From: Alloalcanivorax balearicus MACL04
GTDB taxonomy: Bacteria > Pseudomonadota > Gammaproteobacteria > Pseudomonadales > Alcanivoracaceae
NCBI RefSeq assembly: GCF_025532145.1
Contig: NZ_ARXS01000023.1
Span: forward strand, 1-64,000
Reading direction: 5' to 3'
Length of the DNA stretch: 64,000 nt
The notes beneath the pieces are model-generated. The model saw only the letters and a list, made by a program, of their open reading frames with translations. It was not told the DNA's origin and did no database searches. This document shows positions 7,426 to 17,595 of this stretch, piece after piece (position 1 is the first letter of the stretch; every line of letters starts with the position of its first letter). A program made the position numbers and the translations under genes.

Positions 7426-10373
7426 GCCGGCCTTCCCCCAACTTCAATCTGTAGATCTTCAGAGTCACCGGTGACGACGATATGGGTTGAGCCGTTCTCA
7501 TCGGTTACCCCCTCCTCTACCGAAGCATCTGCGCGGATAACACGATAGGCTCGGTTCGCCAGGGGCTGTCCCGTCTTTTTGGAGCGTAGAACGAAGGCTT
7601 CATCGAACTCTGTGATCCCGGCGGAAGAAGATTCCATGAGAAACGCCGCACCGCCGGCCGCCGCCTGCGCATCGCCTTCCGGGCAAGCTTTTAAATTGCC
7701 CGCACTCAAGGGCGCGGCCTGCGCCGAAGCGCTTGCCGGCCCGACAAATTGCTTCATCGCCGCCTGCAAATGCACGCCGCCCGGAGCACCCAGCTCGATG
7801 TTGCCGCCATCGAGTTTAAGATAGGCGCCGCCTGAGGCGAGCAGGAGGGGCTGGTTGGGGGCGGCCAGGGTGACCTGGCTGTTGGTGCTGGCCAGGGAGA
7901 CATCCTGTGCTGCGGCGAGCGTCAAGGGTTGTTTTGGGGCGCGGGCGCTGACTTTACCTTGGGCGGCGTGCAGTTGAATCCCGCTTTCCTGGTTGGGTTT
8001 GCCGCTGGCCGGCGAGGCGCCGTTGTTGTAGAGGCTTAGTCCGCCGCTCACGGTCATGACGGTGCTGTTCTTGCTCATCCAGTTGATGTCCGTGCCACTA
8101 ACCAGCGTGGTGGTGGTGCCCGCCACCCAGGTTTGTGCCTGCTGGGTAACGCTGGCCAGCCCATCCGGGCTGGTGGCGACAATCAGCGGGCGGGACCAGC
8201 CAGGCGGTGAGCCGTCACCTCCCTGTTCCCCTCCGGAGCCGGATCGGGTGTCTTTCAGCGTGGTTAATACGTGGCTCAATGATTGCTGGGAAGGCAATTC
8301 GTCGGCTTCGCCTGTCTGTCCGGCGTTCTGGTTGCGTGCGGCGTCATTGAGGGTTTTCAGCAGGTCCGCATTACCCTGCAGTCGCGCCTGGGCGCCATCG
8401 GTGCTCATTTGCCATTGCCCCGCCTCCGTGCTGAGCAGGACACCTTGTCCGGCCCGAAGGGCTCCAGTGGATGCGGTGCTCAGATCGGCGCCAAAGCCTC
8501 GCTCTCCTTGCCGCAGGTTGTCATTCCCGCCTTTCAGATGGCCAAGGGTCAAACGGCTCTGATGTTGGGTGCTGCCAGCTTCGGTACGGGCCTGCGCCTT
8601 GGTGCTGTCCATCAGCAGCCATTGGTGGCCGCTGTTGCCTTGCTGGCTGGCGGAGAGTGCCTGACTCTTCAGACCGGTATAGACCGCTTTATGATCGTTT
8701 CCATTGAACCAGGGGGCGGCGTTACCGGTGGCCCGGGCGTGACCGCCGCCCACCTGGTTATGCTGGGCCTCGTCGTTGCCCTGGCCGTTATAAACGGTGC
8801 CGATGGCGACGGGCCTCTCCGGCTGGCCTTCCAGAAACAGGGTGAGGCTTTCCTGCCCGGTTCGGGGCACGGCGACACCGCCCCAATCCTCGCCAGCCCA
8901 TGGCGTTAGCGTGCGCACCCAGGTCCAGGCGGCTCCGCTGGCCGGAGCGTTGTCGATGCCGTTTTCAGGGTGGGATTCCCCACTACTGGCGCCTTCGCCC
9001 CGTTGCCAGGGGTATTGCATCTTGATGCGATGATCACGGTCGGTGTGCACCGGTGTATTGTCCGCGGTTACCACCGCGCTGTGCAGGCCGCGACCGCGGA
9101 TCCGGGACTGGCCGTGGCGTGACACGGTATCCAAGGGGCGAAAAGGCGTATCGACTTGTAGAGCGACGAAACCGTTGCGATAAAAATCAGACTCCGGCGC
9201 GCTATCCAGAGACGGTAAGGCGTCGTCGCCGAGAGGCTCAGGCGCATCAGGAAAGCCACGCCGTGGCGTCTCGAACCGCTGATCCGTTTGCGCCATCAGA
9301 TCCGAGCTCAAATTATTGCGAGCATCGTGTGTTACCGCCAGACAGAGGAAGGTGGCCTCCTCTGCGTATCCGGGGTGCTGGTGAAGCTGAAATTGCCCGC
9401 CGGGACGCAGACGCCGCCAGGTGCCATTCCCTTCCACCCGTTTTCCGGCCGCTTCCAGGACCTCAATGTGGCGACGGCTGCGCCATTCGGTTTCCGCCTG
9501 ATTGTGCCAGGCATAGGCCGCGGGGCTGTCGTCATCCTCCGCCGGTGACCAGGCCATATCCGCGCTATTTTGTTGCGAGGACAATATTTTCAGCGACCGG
9601 TAATCCCAGGTGGCCCGGCGGATACCAGCGGCGTGGGCGCGGCGTCCCGGCCGCCATTGCTGGATCGCGTCTTCCTGTTCGGTGACATCGCTGCGGTGAT
9701 AACGGATCCGGCCAAGGTCCGAGAAAGCGCTGTTATAATCAGCGATCACCAGCGTATGGCTGTCGGCCTGGTGCTCGAACCAGAAAAACAGCCCCTGCTC
9801 CGACAGGATTCGGGTCATGAAGTCCAGACCGTCTTCCTCCAGTTGCGCGGCGAGGCTGTGCCTGAGGTAAAGCGCGTTGTCCGCCAGGTCCCATCGCCAG
9901 CGGGGCGTGACCACGCCGCCACGGGCCGCCAACCGCCCGAACAGGGTGTCGAGGGCTTCCATGGCCGTCATGTCCTGATAGACATGACTGTCCACCCATT
10001 GTTGCAAAAACACGGTCCACGGCTCGATCACCAATGCATATCGGGCCAGACCGCCGTTGCTTTCCAGATACTCGAAATGGGTGACATGACCATGGAAGGG
10101 GCGGCGATCCGTCCGTGAGTCCGCGGTAAGCAAGGTGAGCAGAACCGGCTGCCCGAGCAAGTCGTGCGCCTGCAGACGGGCGTCCACCGACAGGGCCGTG
10201 ATGTCAAAGCGAAACCCGGCGCCGGCGGAAACACCGGCGCCGGAAACCGCCTCAACGCCGTGGCAACTCTCCGGCACCAGAACATCCGGCCCCAACGGGG
10301 TTTGGAGCTGCAATAAACGGGCTCCCTGCCCCGGCGCGGACAACGCACTCATCAGACTGGCAATCACATCCAT
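7422..10373 (-). CDS. tssI: VgrG spike protein of the T6SS
   Basis: 983 residues. Residues 1 to ~400 form the gp27-like base (Phage_GPD type, e.g. DFMTRILSEQGLFFWFEH). A gp5 OB-like part follows (HRIKMQYPW; WAGEDWGGVAVPRTGQE), then DUF2345 with repetitive beta-prism sequence from ~620 to ~890. The last ~70 residues (FDEAFVLRSKKTGQPLANRAYRV onward) form a transthyretin-like extension, a common docking module for adaptor or effector. VgrG caps the Hcp tube and carries cargo. The gene overlaps the 551-residue cargo candidate by 4 bp. It is the only vgrG in the window, so it probably serves both the muramidase-like and the DUF4123/VasX-like cargo. Confidence 0.96.
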   Translation of the reverse strand: MDVIASLMSALSAPGQGARLLQLQTPLGPDVLVPESCHGVEAVSGAGVSAGAGFRFDITALSVDARLQAHDLLGQPVLLTLLTADSRTDRRPFHGHVTHFEYLESNGGLARYALVIEPWTVFLQQWVDSHVYQDMTAMEALDTLFGRLAARGGVVTPRWRWDLADNALYLRHSLAAQLEEDGLDFMTRILSEQGLFFWFEHQADSHTLVIADYNSAFSDLGRIRYHRSDVTEQEDAIQQWRPGRRAHAAGIRRATWDYRSLKILSSQQNSADMAWSPAEDDDSPAAYAWHNQAETEWRSRRHIEVLEAAGKRVEGNGTWRRLRPGGQFQLHQHPGYAEEATFLCLAVTHDARNNLSSDLMAQTDQRFETPRRGFPDAPEPLGDDALPSLDSAPESDFYRNGFVALQVDTPFRPLDTVSRHGQSRIRGRGLHSAVVTADNTPVHTDRDHRIKMQYPWQRGEGASSGESHPENGIDNAPASGAAWTWVRTLTPWAGEDWGGVAVPRTGQESLTLFLEGQPERPVAIGTVYNGQGNDEAQHNQVGGGHARATGNAAPWFNGNDHKAVYTGLKSQALSASQQGNSGHQWLLMDSTKAQARTEAGSTQHQSRLTLGHLKGGNDNLRQGERGFGADLSTASTGALRAGQGVLLSTEAGQWQMSTDGAQARLQGNADLLKTLNDAARNQNAGQTGEADELPSQQSLSHVLTTLKDTRSGSGGEQGGDGSPPGWSRPLIVATSPDGLASVTQQAQTWVAGTTTTLVSGTDINWMSKNSTVMTVSGGLSLYNNGASPASGKPNQESGIQLHAAQGKVSARAPKQPLTLAAAQDVSLASTNSQVTLAAPNQPLLLASGGAYLKLDGGNIELGAPGGVHLQAAMKQFVGPASASAQAAPLSAGNLKACPEGDAQAAAGGAAFLMESSSAGITEFDEAFVLRSKKTGQPLANRAYRVIRADASVEEGVTDENGSTHIVVTGDSEDLQIEVGGRPA

Positions 10374-10440
10374 GTCAGCGGTCCCTAATCAATTTTCTCG
10401 TTGCCTTGCTTCGAGTAAGGCAGCGTTATCCAACTCCCGA

Positions 10441-10791
10441 TTACGCGGAGATCCGCTCCAGCTGAAGCGAAGGGGACTCGGAACAATGCAGTTGGTGATT
10501 GCGGCCGGCGATCGTCAACACGATCAGTCTTACGTTGCTGACCAGACGCCCGGCCCGATCCTGCGCCTGTGCCGGCGCCTGAATCCGCCACGGCATATGC
10601 TCCATCATGCCGAGCAGTTGACGTGCCTGATGACGCTGCTCGATGGGCGATTCAATCAGCAACTCGACCACATGCCCCGGGGCCACGCGATGCCAGCGGC
10701 GCACTTCGGCCAACGGCCTTTTTCGGCCAACGCTGGGGCCCGCGTCGCAGTTGGTGGCGGCTTTTTCCTGATCCACTCCGTAGACGGTCAT
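10441..10791 (-). CDS. Small hypothetical protein between clpV and vgrG
   Basis: 116 residues, not recognised. Its ATG overlaps the clpV stop codon (ATGA, 10788-10791), which is the main reason to accept it. The sequence alternates basic and hydrophobic strands (GHVVELLIESPIE; RLVSNVRLIVLTIAGR) and has two Cys. There is no signal peptide or TM helix, so it is probably cytoplasmic. It sits 67 bp before vgrG in an otherwise tight operon. A role in ClpV or VgrG handling is possible but nothing in the sequence shows it. Confidence 0.6.
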   Translation of the reverse strand: MTVYGVDQEKAATNCDAGPSVGRKRPLAEVRRWHRVAPGHVVELLIESPIEQRHQARQLLGMMEHMPWRIQAPAQAQDRAGRLVSNVRLIVLTIAGRNHQLHCSESPSLQLERISA

Positions 10792-13490
10792 GATTCACTC
10801 CTGTGATGAAAGGACAAGATTTGTGGAGACTCGGCTCCGGTTGACGGTACCCCTTCCGGCGTTACCGTGTATTGAAAATCACCGTTATCATCCGCGGTCA
10901 CCCGGATACCGGCTATTTTAGCGCCCTCGGCCATGGCGGCGAGGACAGACTCGGCAATTTCCGGCAAAAGCGTGCCGTTGAGAATGTGGTCCACATTGCG
11001 GGCGCCGCTGTCCACCTCGGTGCAACGGGCCAGCACCGATTCCGCCAAGGCGTCGTCCCATTCGAACAGGGCGCCATGGTTCTCCGCCACCCGGCGCGCG
11101 ATGCGGCTCAGTTTCATCTCAATGATACGGGCCAGAACGTCATCGCTGATCGGGTAGTACGGCACCACTTTGAGGCGTCCCAGGAAGGCGGGTTTGAAGG
11201 CCTTGTAAAGCGCCGGCCGCAACAGTTCATGGAGTGCTTCGGGGTCCGGCAGTTGCTCCGCCTCCTGGTTCAGACAGGATTGCATGATTTGCGAGGAGCC
11301 CACGTTGGAAGTGAGGATGATCAGAGTGTTGCGAAAATCGATTTCGCGCCCTTCGGCATCATCCATCACGCCCTTGTCGAAGACCTGGAAGAACATTTCC
11401 AGTACGTCCGGATGCGCCTTCTCCACTTCGTCCAGCAACACCACACTATAGGGATTGCGACGTACTGCTTCGGTCAGCACCCCGCCCTCGCCATAACCTA
11501 CATACCCGGGCGGCGAGCCCTTGAGGCCGGAAACCGTATGCGCTTCCTGATACTCGCTCATATTGATGGTGATCAGCTTGCGCTCGCCACCGTAGAGAAT
11601 GTCGGCCAGTGCCAGCGCGGTTTCGGTTTTACCCACACCGGAGGGGCCTACGAACAGAAACACGCCTCTGGGCTTGTTGGGATCTTCCAGCCTGGCGGTT
11701 GCGGTGCGCACCCGTTGCGCAATGGCATCCAGCGCATGCTGTTGTCCGGTAACCCGCTCCGCCAACAGGCCGGACAGATTGGAAATGGTCGCGATCTCAT
11801 CCTTGACCATACGGCCCAGGGGAATCCCGGTCCAATTGGAAACAATTTCCGCCACCACCGACCCATCGGCTTGCAGAGGCACCATGGGCGTCTCACCTTG
11901 CACCTCCCGCAACCGGGACAACAGCTCGGGGATACCGTGACCAGGATCGGCCTGGCCAGAGGTCGCCGTTTCCTCCCGGCCATCCCGTAATTGCTGGATG
12001 CTCTGCACCAATGCCACTTCCTGGTCGAGACGTTCCCTCAGGGTAACGATGCGGTCCTGGGTCTCCGCACGCTCGCTTTCCAAATCCGCCAGGCGTTCTC
12101 CATGGGAGGCCCCGGCCTGCTCGTCCCGGGACAGCGCGGCGATTTCCTGATCCATGCGCTGAAGATACTTATCGGCGTCCTCGATAGCGGCGGGCGTGGC
12201 GCCCTGCCCCAATGCCACCTTGGCGCAGGCGGTATCCAACACCGATACCGCCTTGTCGGGAAGCTGCCGGCCGCTGATGTAGCGGTGTGACAGTCGCACT
12301 GCCTCGGTGACGGCTTCGTCGAGGATCCGCACGCTAAAATGCTGCTCCATCAGCGGCACCATGGCACGCAGCATGGCCGCGGCAAGAGCCTCACTGGGCT
12401 CGTCCACCTTCACGACCTGGAAGCGCCGGGCCAGCGCCGCGTCTTTTTCGAAGTAACGCTTGTACTCGCTCCAGGTGGTGGCGGCGATGGTACGCAGTTC
12501 GCCACGGGCCAGTGCCGGCTTCAGCAGATTGGCAGCGTCGTTCTGGCCGGCCTGGCCGCCGGCACCGATCAGGGTATGGGCTTCGTCGATGAACAGGATG
12601 ATCGGGTGGGCGCTTTTCTTGACCTCGTCAATCACCGTCTTGAGCCGGTTCTCGAACTCACCTTTGACACTGGCGCCGGCTTGCAACAGGCCCATATCAA
12701 GAACATGTAGTGCCACGCCTTTCAGCGGTTCCGGCACATCGTCCGCGGCGATGCGCAGCGCCAGCCCTTCCACCACCGCCGTTTTACCCACCCCGGCCTC
12801 ACCGGTGAGGATCGGGTTGTTCTGGCGCCGGCGCATGAGGATGTCCACCAACTGACGGATCTCACCATCACGGCCGATAACCGGGTCAATAGCGCCTTCC
12901 CGGGCCCGGTCAGTGAGATTCTGGGTGAACTGATCCAGAGCCGGTGTCTTGCCGAGCGCTTTATCCTCTCCTTCCTCACTGGGCGCGTCTTCCGTCAGAG
13001 GTGCATCACGATGCCCTTCCTCCGACCCTTCCGTCATTTTGTCGAAGTCGTGCTTGAGTTGCTCCAGATCAAACCGGGTAAATAGCGCGGAACTGCGTTG
13101 CGCCAGGCGAGAGAGGTCCGGTTCCGTCAACAACGCCAGCAACAAATGTCCGCTGCGGATACGGGTGGTGCCGGAATCCAGCGAGGCCAGCAGCCACGCA
13201 TGCTCAAACAGTGTCGGCAGATGCGGAGAGAATACCGGGGTGCGCTGATTGCCGGTTTTCAGCCTTTCCATCTCAACGCGAAGGTCCCGTTCCAGGGCAT
13301 CCGGCGCTATGCCGCTGCGGCGTGCCACCAGCACCAGATCGCTTTGTGGCTGCTCCAGCAATGCCACGAACAGGTGCTCCAGGTCGACTTCGTAATGTCC
13401 CGCGGCCATGCACAGGCTGGCGGCTCTCTCCGCCGCCTGTCGGCAGCGGTCGTTGAGTTTGCTGATCAGTGTTTTCAGGTTAATGCTCAT
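10788..13490 (-). CDS. tssH: ClpV (TssH) AAA+ ATPase recycling the contracted sheath
   Basis: 900 residues with Clp N-domain (about 1-150), two AAA+ modules and the middle coiled coil (~410-520). Walker A motifs are GEAGVGKT and GPSGVGKT. Walker B motifs are LFIDEAH and VLLDEVEKAH. ClpV uses ATP to disassemble contracted TssB/TssC sheath. The length and intact motifs indicate a functional protein. The gene follows tssG by 39 bp and overlaps the next small ORF by 4 bp. Confidence 0.97.
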   Translation of the reverse strand: MSINLKTLISKLNDRCRQAAERAASLCMAAGHYEVDLEHLFVALLEQPQSDLVLVARRSGIAPDALERDLRVEMERLKTGNQRTPVFSPHLPTLFEHAWLLASLDSGTTRIRSGHLLLALLTEPDLSRLAQRSSALFTRFDLEQLKHDFDKMTEGSEEGHRDAPLTEDAPSEEGEDKALGKTPALDQFTQNLTDRAREGAIDPVIGRDGEIRQLVDILMRRRQNNPILTGEAGVGKTAVVEGLALRIAADDVPEPLKGVALHVLDMGLLQAGASVKGEFENRLKTVIDEVKKSAHPIILFIDEAHTLIGAGGQAGQNDAANLLKPALARGELRTIAATTWSEYKRYFEKDAALARRFQVVKVDEPSEALAAAMLRAMVPLMEQHFSVRILDEAVTEAVRLSHRYISGRQLPDKAVSVLDTACAKVALGQGATPAAIEDADKYLQRMDQEIAALSRDEQAGASHGERLADLESERAETQDRIVTLRERLDQEVALVQSIQQLRDGREETATSGQADPGHGIPELLSRLREVQGETPMVPLQADGSVVAEIVSNWTGIPLGRMVKDEIATISNLSGLLAERVTGQQHALDAIAQRVRTATARLEDPNKPRGVFLFVGPSGVGKTETALALADILYGGERKLITINMSEYQEAHTVSGLKGSPPGYVGYGEGGVLTEAVRRNPYSVVLLDEVEKAHPDVLEMFFQVFDKGVMDDAEGREIDFRNTLIILTSNVGSSQIMQSCLNQEAEQLPDPEALHELLRPALYKAFKPAFLGRLKVVPYYPISDDVLARIIEMKLSRIARRVAENHGALFEWDDALAESVLARCTEVDSGARNVDHILNGTLLPEIAESVLAAMAEGAKIAGIRVTADDNGDFQYTVTPEGVPSTGAESPQILSFHHRSES

Positions 13491-13529
13491 GGCGCGGCTT
13501 ACGCTCCTTGCCGGTCATCGTTGCGTCCT

Positions 13530-14624
13530 TCATTGAAGTGTATGGATACCGTAAGTCGTATCCGTTCGGATGCCGGCATCCTGGCGCGTGGACAGGAACC
13601 CGTCCCAGCCGAGACGCCCGCCCCGCTCCGGATCACCCAGCAGGCATCCGTTAATTTCTTCCGCTTTCAGCACCAGGCGAACTTCATACTCAAGGCTGGC
13701 GCCGGTCAGCATGGTCAACCACTTTTCCAGTGCCTGGGCGGCTTCACCACCAGGCAGGAAGGCGTCAAAACTGTCCTTCGCCAAAGGTCCCACCACCAAA
13801 CGCATCCTCAGGTCCCGTTGCCAAACCCGTTCGCCCGCCACAGCGCCGACCCCAAGCCGGGCATTACTCGCCCCCAGACGGGTGCGCTGTTGCTCGGGAA
13901 TCTCATACCAGGCGCCGACGAACTGCTCTACTTTGATCGGCACCTGGAAGTAATCGGCCAACAAACGCTGCATCTGCACCGCCGCCACCGGCCGCTGCCC
14001 CACCGTGGCGGCATGGAAGGCCACCGCCTGATCCGGAATCGCGCCCGGAGCCTCATTTAACCGGTCTCGCAGCCCGGGTACGCCTACGCCGGCCAGCGAC
14101 AACAGTAATGGCAGGAAGCGCTCTCGCTGATCCAGCTCATACTGAATTGCCAGCCGGTATTTCTTCCAGGCCCCGTAATGCAGCGCCACCGCCCGGTTGG
14201 TGAAAATATCAAGAAAGGCGCGGGCGGCCCGATCTCGCTGAAAGATCTCCCGCTCATGCAGCCATTCACCGTAATGCCAGGGCAAGGCGCCCTTGACGCC
14301 AAGCAGGCCCATGAAACTCGGCGTCAACTGGACTTTGCCAAGTTTCTCCATGGTCAGGGTGTAATCCACCGCCCCGGGCCGATCCAGTCGCTCCCCCTCC
14401 TCCGACCAGGCCTCCAGTTTCTCCAGTTCACTGGCGGGAAAACCCAGAGACAGGCTGCTGCCAAAGCGCATGTGCCGGGCCACCGCGTCGTCATCCGCGC
14501 TGCGCGTTTGGCGCTTGAACAACTGCTCGATGATCCGCACCGACTGGAAAAACCCAAAGCGGTGAGGCTCACTGAGCAACTGCTGGGCTATACCAGCGTC
14601 GATTCGCCGCTTCGGGGAGGGCAT
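13530..14624 (-). CDS. tssG: TssG baseplate wedge protein
   Basis: 364 residues, the usual size. Typical features are the opening LLSEPHRFGFFQSVRIIE, the central LLGVKGALPWHYGEWLHER and the C-terminal FLPGGEAAQALEKWL. TssG pairs with TssF and TssE in the T6SS baseplate wedge. It overlaps the end of tssF by 37 bp, which indicates translational coupling, and lies in the tssEFG-clpV-vgrG unit. No sequence defect is seen. Confidence 0.96.
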   Translation of the reverse strand: MPSPKRRIDAGIAQQLLSEPHRFGFFQSVRIIEQLFKRQTRSADDDAVARHMRFGSSLSLGFPASELEKLEAWSEEGERLDRPGAVDYTLTMEKLGKVQLTPSFMGLLGVKGALPWHYGEWLHEREIFQRDRAARAFLDIFTNRAVALHYGAWKKYRLAIQYELDQRERFLPLLLSLAGVGVPGLRDRLNEAPGAIPDQAVAFHAATVGQRPVAAVQMQRLLADYFQVPIKVEQFVGAWYEIPEQQRTRLGASNARLGVGAVAGERVWQRDLRMRLVVGPLAKDSFDAFLPGGEAAQALEKWLTMLTGASLEYEVRLVLKAEEINGCLLGDPERGGRLGWDGFLSTRQDAGIRTDTTYGIHTLQ

Positions 14625-16423
14625 TGAATCAGTACCTCATTGCTTTGACGGGAAAGGATGTTCAACTGGGTGAAGCTGTTGGCATGGACATAAAGGCCAA
14701 AGAAACGGTCCAGGGCGGCTACGAAAGCCGATAGCCCGGTGCCGACGAAGCTGCTTTCATCGATGGTGAGATTGATTTCCACTCCCCTTGCCACCGCCGC
14801 GAAAGGCCGGCCCGGCAACCAGCTGGTGACCGGACGGTGCTGCACTTCGAGCAGCCCTTCAATCTGCCGCCGTGCCACCGCCGCCGAGGACAGATCGTAA
14901 AGTGACAGCATCTCTTTCAACGCTGGCAGGCCGCTACCAGCGATCGAAAGATGATTGAGGGACAAATGGGAGATCAACCGCCAGTGCGCGTTTCTGCCGC
15001 CGATGAATCGGCGCGGGCGCGAAGGCTTGCGCAGCATGGTGATGCTTTTCACCGAAGTGTCGGTTTCCATGGTCAGATCACCACCGCTGACGCCGTAGGC
15101 CAGGTGGCTGGGCAGATCCCGGTTGGTGCAGGTCAGGTCCAGACCCACCACATCCGTCTTGGGCACGGTCGGGTTGAAACGCAGATCGACGAAGGTGATT
15201 TCGGTTTCGTAGCCGGGACTCTGTTCGGCCAGTTCCTCATCCCGTCTGGCCATCCAGTAAAGCCCCTCGCCTCCGGCATCCTCACCATGGTGCAGGGAAT
15301 AGAACGGGCGGAACGTCTGGATATCCTCTCCCAACGGCGTTTGCCGCACCCGTTTCACCGTGTCGATGGAGTAAATCTCGTGAGCAAAGGCATTGCGGGC
15401 GTCGGCCACCACCGGATAGCTGGCCTGGCGTTCATGCACGTGAATCGGCTCACCCCGCTGGCGGAACAAATTCACCACCGGTGAACACCCCAGCAGCACA
15501 TTGTCCCTGCTGAGCCCCTCAAGCAATTGCTGCTGCTCACCGTCGGTGTGCGGTGCATCCAGCGCGAAATGGACGGTAAAACTGCCGGATGCCATGGACG
15601 ACAGCGATTTTATATCGAGATCGAAGAAACCGAATTTTTCCGGAAAGGCAAACAGTTCAGTCAGTAAACGATAAGCCGGATGGGAGCGACTCGGATAATC
15701 GATCAAGGATTCCTCGTCGTCGAATCCGACCTGCCGTATTGGTGTTTGGTCCATCGCGAGCCACCGCCCGCTGTCATCCGCTTCCACGTAAGTGGCGCCT
15801 ATGCCATAGGCAAGCGCGTCGCGAAGGGCGGCACAGAAGGAGGGCTCTCCGTCGGTGAACAGTCTCAGGGTGTCCACGCCAAGAGTGGCGAACGACAATT
15901 GCGTGGAGGCCAGCTCGAATCGTAGAGAAAGCTGCCCCTGCCCCGCGCCAACGCCCCCCATCGCCATGGGGGCCCGCATTACCGGGCGGTAGATGGCCTC
16001 GGTGAGCACAATCGGCACCAGCGTGACATCATAAGCGGTGCGGAAGCGGCAATTCACCCCTCGTACCGGTCGCGAACGCAACGCCGTGCCGCGCGGAATG
16101 CGCAATGGCTCGCTAAGCGTCGACAGAGCATTCCCCACATCAAAGCGAGCAATCGAGCACGACGGGAATGGACGCAAGTAATGGGGGTACAGCACTTCAA
16201 GCAGCGCATCGGTGAATTCCGGAAAATCGTCATCCAGTTTCTTGGAAATACGCGCGCTCAATAATGCGAACGACTCAATCAGCCGTTCCACATGAGGATC
16301 TTCACTGACGTCCGCCGACAGCAGCAGACGGCTGGCAATCTTGGGATAACGCTCGGCGAACTCCTTGCCATACCGGCGCAGAAAGCCGAGTTCCCGTTCG
16401 TAATATGGAAGCAGATCACGCAT
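14588..16423 (-). CDS. tssF: TssF baseplate protein
   Basis: 611 residues, full length. The N-terminus LLPYYERELGFLRRYGKEFAERYP and the following DPHVERLIESFALLSARI are hallmark TssF sequence. TssF forms the baseplate wedge with TssG and TssE and contacts TssK. The start is 2 bp after the tssE stop, and the end overlaps tssG by 37 bp. Confidence 0.97.
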   Translation of the reverse strand: MRDLLPYYERELGFLRRYGKEFAERYPKIASRLLLSADVSEDPHVERLIESFALLSARISKKLDDDFPEFTDALLEVLYPHYLRPFPSCSIARFDVGNALSTLSEPLRIPRGTALRSRPVRGVNCRFRTAYDVTLVPIVLTEAIYRPVMRAPMAMGGVGAGQGQLSLRFELASTQLSFATLGVDTLRLFTDGEPSFCAALRDALAYGIGATYVEADDSGRWLAMDQTPIRQVGFDDEESLIDYPSRSHPAYRLLTELFAFPEKFGFFDLDIKSLSSMASGSFTVHFALDAPHTDGEQQQLLEGLSRDNVLLGCSPVVNLFRQRGEPIHVHERQASYPVVADARNAFAHEIYSIDTVKRVRQTPLGEDIQTFRPFYSLHHGEDAGGEGLYWMARRDEELAEQSPGYETEITFVDLRFNPTVPKTDVVGLDLTCTNRDLPSHLAYGVSGGDLTMETDTSVKSITMLRKPSRPRRFIGGRNAHWRLISHLSLNHLSIAGSGLPALKEMLSLYDLSSAAVARRQIEGLLEVQHRPVTSWLPGRPFAAVARGVEINLTIDESSFVGTGLSAFVAALDRFFGLYVHANSFTQLNILSRQSNEVLIQCPPRSGESTLV

Positions 16424-16425
16424 GT

Positions 16426-16935
16426 TCAGGACGCCCTGGCGTTACGGCGGAATCCGCTCACCGAATACTGCAGCGTCGAGGGTTGTAGCATCGCATCGAA
16501 GCTGACAGGCTCCCGCGCGGGACGGATATCCAACAAGGCGTGAATGGTAAAATGCAGTCCGCCGCCTGGTGCATTGCCTTCATCCAGGGTGACGGTGACT
16601 TCGTGTAATCGGGGCTCGTGACGGGAAATCGCATCCTCCAGGGAGCGGCAGATCAGCGCCCGGTCATAGGCATTGACCAGACTCATGGCGGAAAAGTCTC
16701 GCAGCCCATAAACCATCAGGGATTTCCGGCATTGGGGAAAGGCGTCGAACAGGGTTTCCGATAACGCCATGCGGCTATTGAGCAGACCTTCCAGGTCTCT
16801 CGCCACGGTTTCCTTGTACTGCCCCAACGAAGACGCTTTAAAGATATTCTGGTCGCCCGGCTGTTTCGGCGCGTCATCAAACAACTTGTCGAGCAGACTG
16901 GGTTCCAGTCCCTTATCCCATCGTTTCACGCTCAT
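16426..16935 (-). CDS. tssE: TssE, gp25-like baseplate protein
   Basis: 169 residues of the GPW/gp25 family. Conserved parts seen are SLLDKLFDD at the start, the DLEGLLNSR segment, the GLRDFSA stretch, and RSLEDAISRHEPRL. TssE initiates sheath polymerisation in the baseplate. It is the first gene after the terminator that follows hcp, so transcription must either read through or start in the ~75 bp between them. Confidence 0.95.
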   Translation of the reverse strand: MSVKRWDKGLEPSLLDKLFDDAPKQPGDQNIFKASSLGQYKETVARDLEGLLNSRMALSETLFDAFPQCRKSLMVYGLRDFSAMSLVNAYDRALICRSLEDAISRHEPRLHEVTVTLDEGNAPGGGLHFTIHALLDIRPAREPVSFDAMLQPSTLQYSVSGFRRNARAS

Positions 16936-17011
16936 CCCCTTTTTCGCCCTGACTTCATGACATTATCGGGATTGCGCCAGTCTCACCGCCCATTCCCTGG
17001 CTCGGTGCGGC

Positions 17012-17048
17012 AAAAAAAGCGGTGGCGCCCAGAGCCGGACGCCACCGC
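17012..17048 (-). terminator. Rho-independent terminator after hcp
   Basis: Read on the minus strand, GCGGTGGCG (17048-17040) and CGCCACCGC (17027-17019) form a 9 bp GC-rich stem with a 12-base loop, followed by seven T (17018-17012). It starts 6 bp after the hcp stop. This should end most hcp transcripts and give Hcp, needed in large amounts, a shorter and more abundant message than tssE onward. Confidence 0.9.
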
Positions 17049-17054
17049 CGCTCA

Positions 17055-17546
17055 TCAGAATTGAGGAGCGTTTTTGTTGAGGTTCCACTGGCCCATGGTC
17101 TTACCACCGATACCACCTTCCGGTTTCTGCTGGTTATAGGTCCAGCGGATGGCGGCGAAGCTGAGCAGTACTACTTCCTGGGGCAAGCCATCTTCACCGA
17201 TGGTGGTGGTCACCCGGTGTACAAGGACATTCTTGAGCTCGACCTTGTAGTAGTTGATGGCGTTGCCGTCCTTGTCGGCACGCATGAAATCGATCTCGGC
17301 CTTGGCGAAAGTGGTCCCGTTGGCACAGGCCTGGCACAGCACGGTGCTGGACAGGTCGATGGATTTGACCACTTCGATGGGGCCGAAGCTCACCCGTTCC
17401 GCGGTTTGACCACCAGAGCTGGACGCGGTGGGAGCACGCGGTTGCAGGATGTCCTGCGAAAACGATTGAATCTCGATCCATCCTGGATGCTTATCATCAT
17501 TGGATTCGCCTTTAATGGAATCGATGTTTAAAAATGCATGTTGCAT
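17055..17546 (-). CDS. tssD: Hcp (TssD) tube protein
   Basis: 163 residues of the Hcp1 family. FLNIDSIKGES at the start, HPGWIEIQSFS, and FAAIRWTYNQQ followed by MGQWNLNKN at the end are diagnostic. Hcp hexamers stack to form the expelled tube and can chaperone small cargo. There is no C-terminal toxin extension, so this is a structural Hcp. It is flanked by an inverted-repeat region upstream (17596-17639) and a strong terminator downstream. Confidence 0.97.
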   Translation of the reverse strand: MQHAFLNIDSIKGESNDDKHPGWIEIQSFSQDILQPRAPTASSSGGQTAERVSFGPIEVVKSIDLSSTVLCQACANGTTFAKAEIDFMRADKDGNAINYYKVELKNVLVHRVTTTIGEDGLPQEVVLLSFAAIRWTYNQQKPEGGIGGKTMGQWNLNKNAPQF

Positions 17547-17595
17547 GTCAAGTTCCTTCCTTCATGCGGTCTAGACGACGCCATGCCGCCCATTT

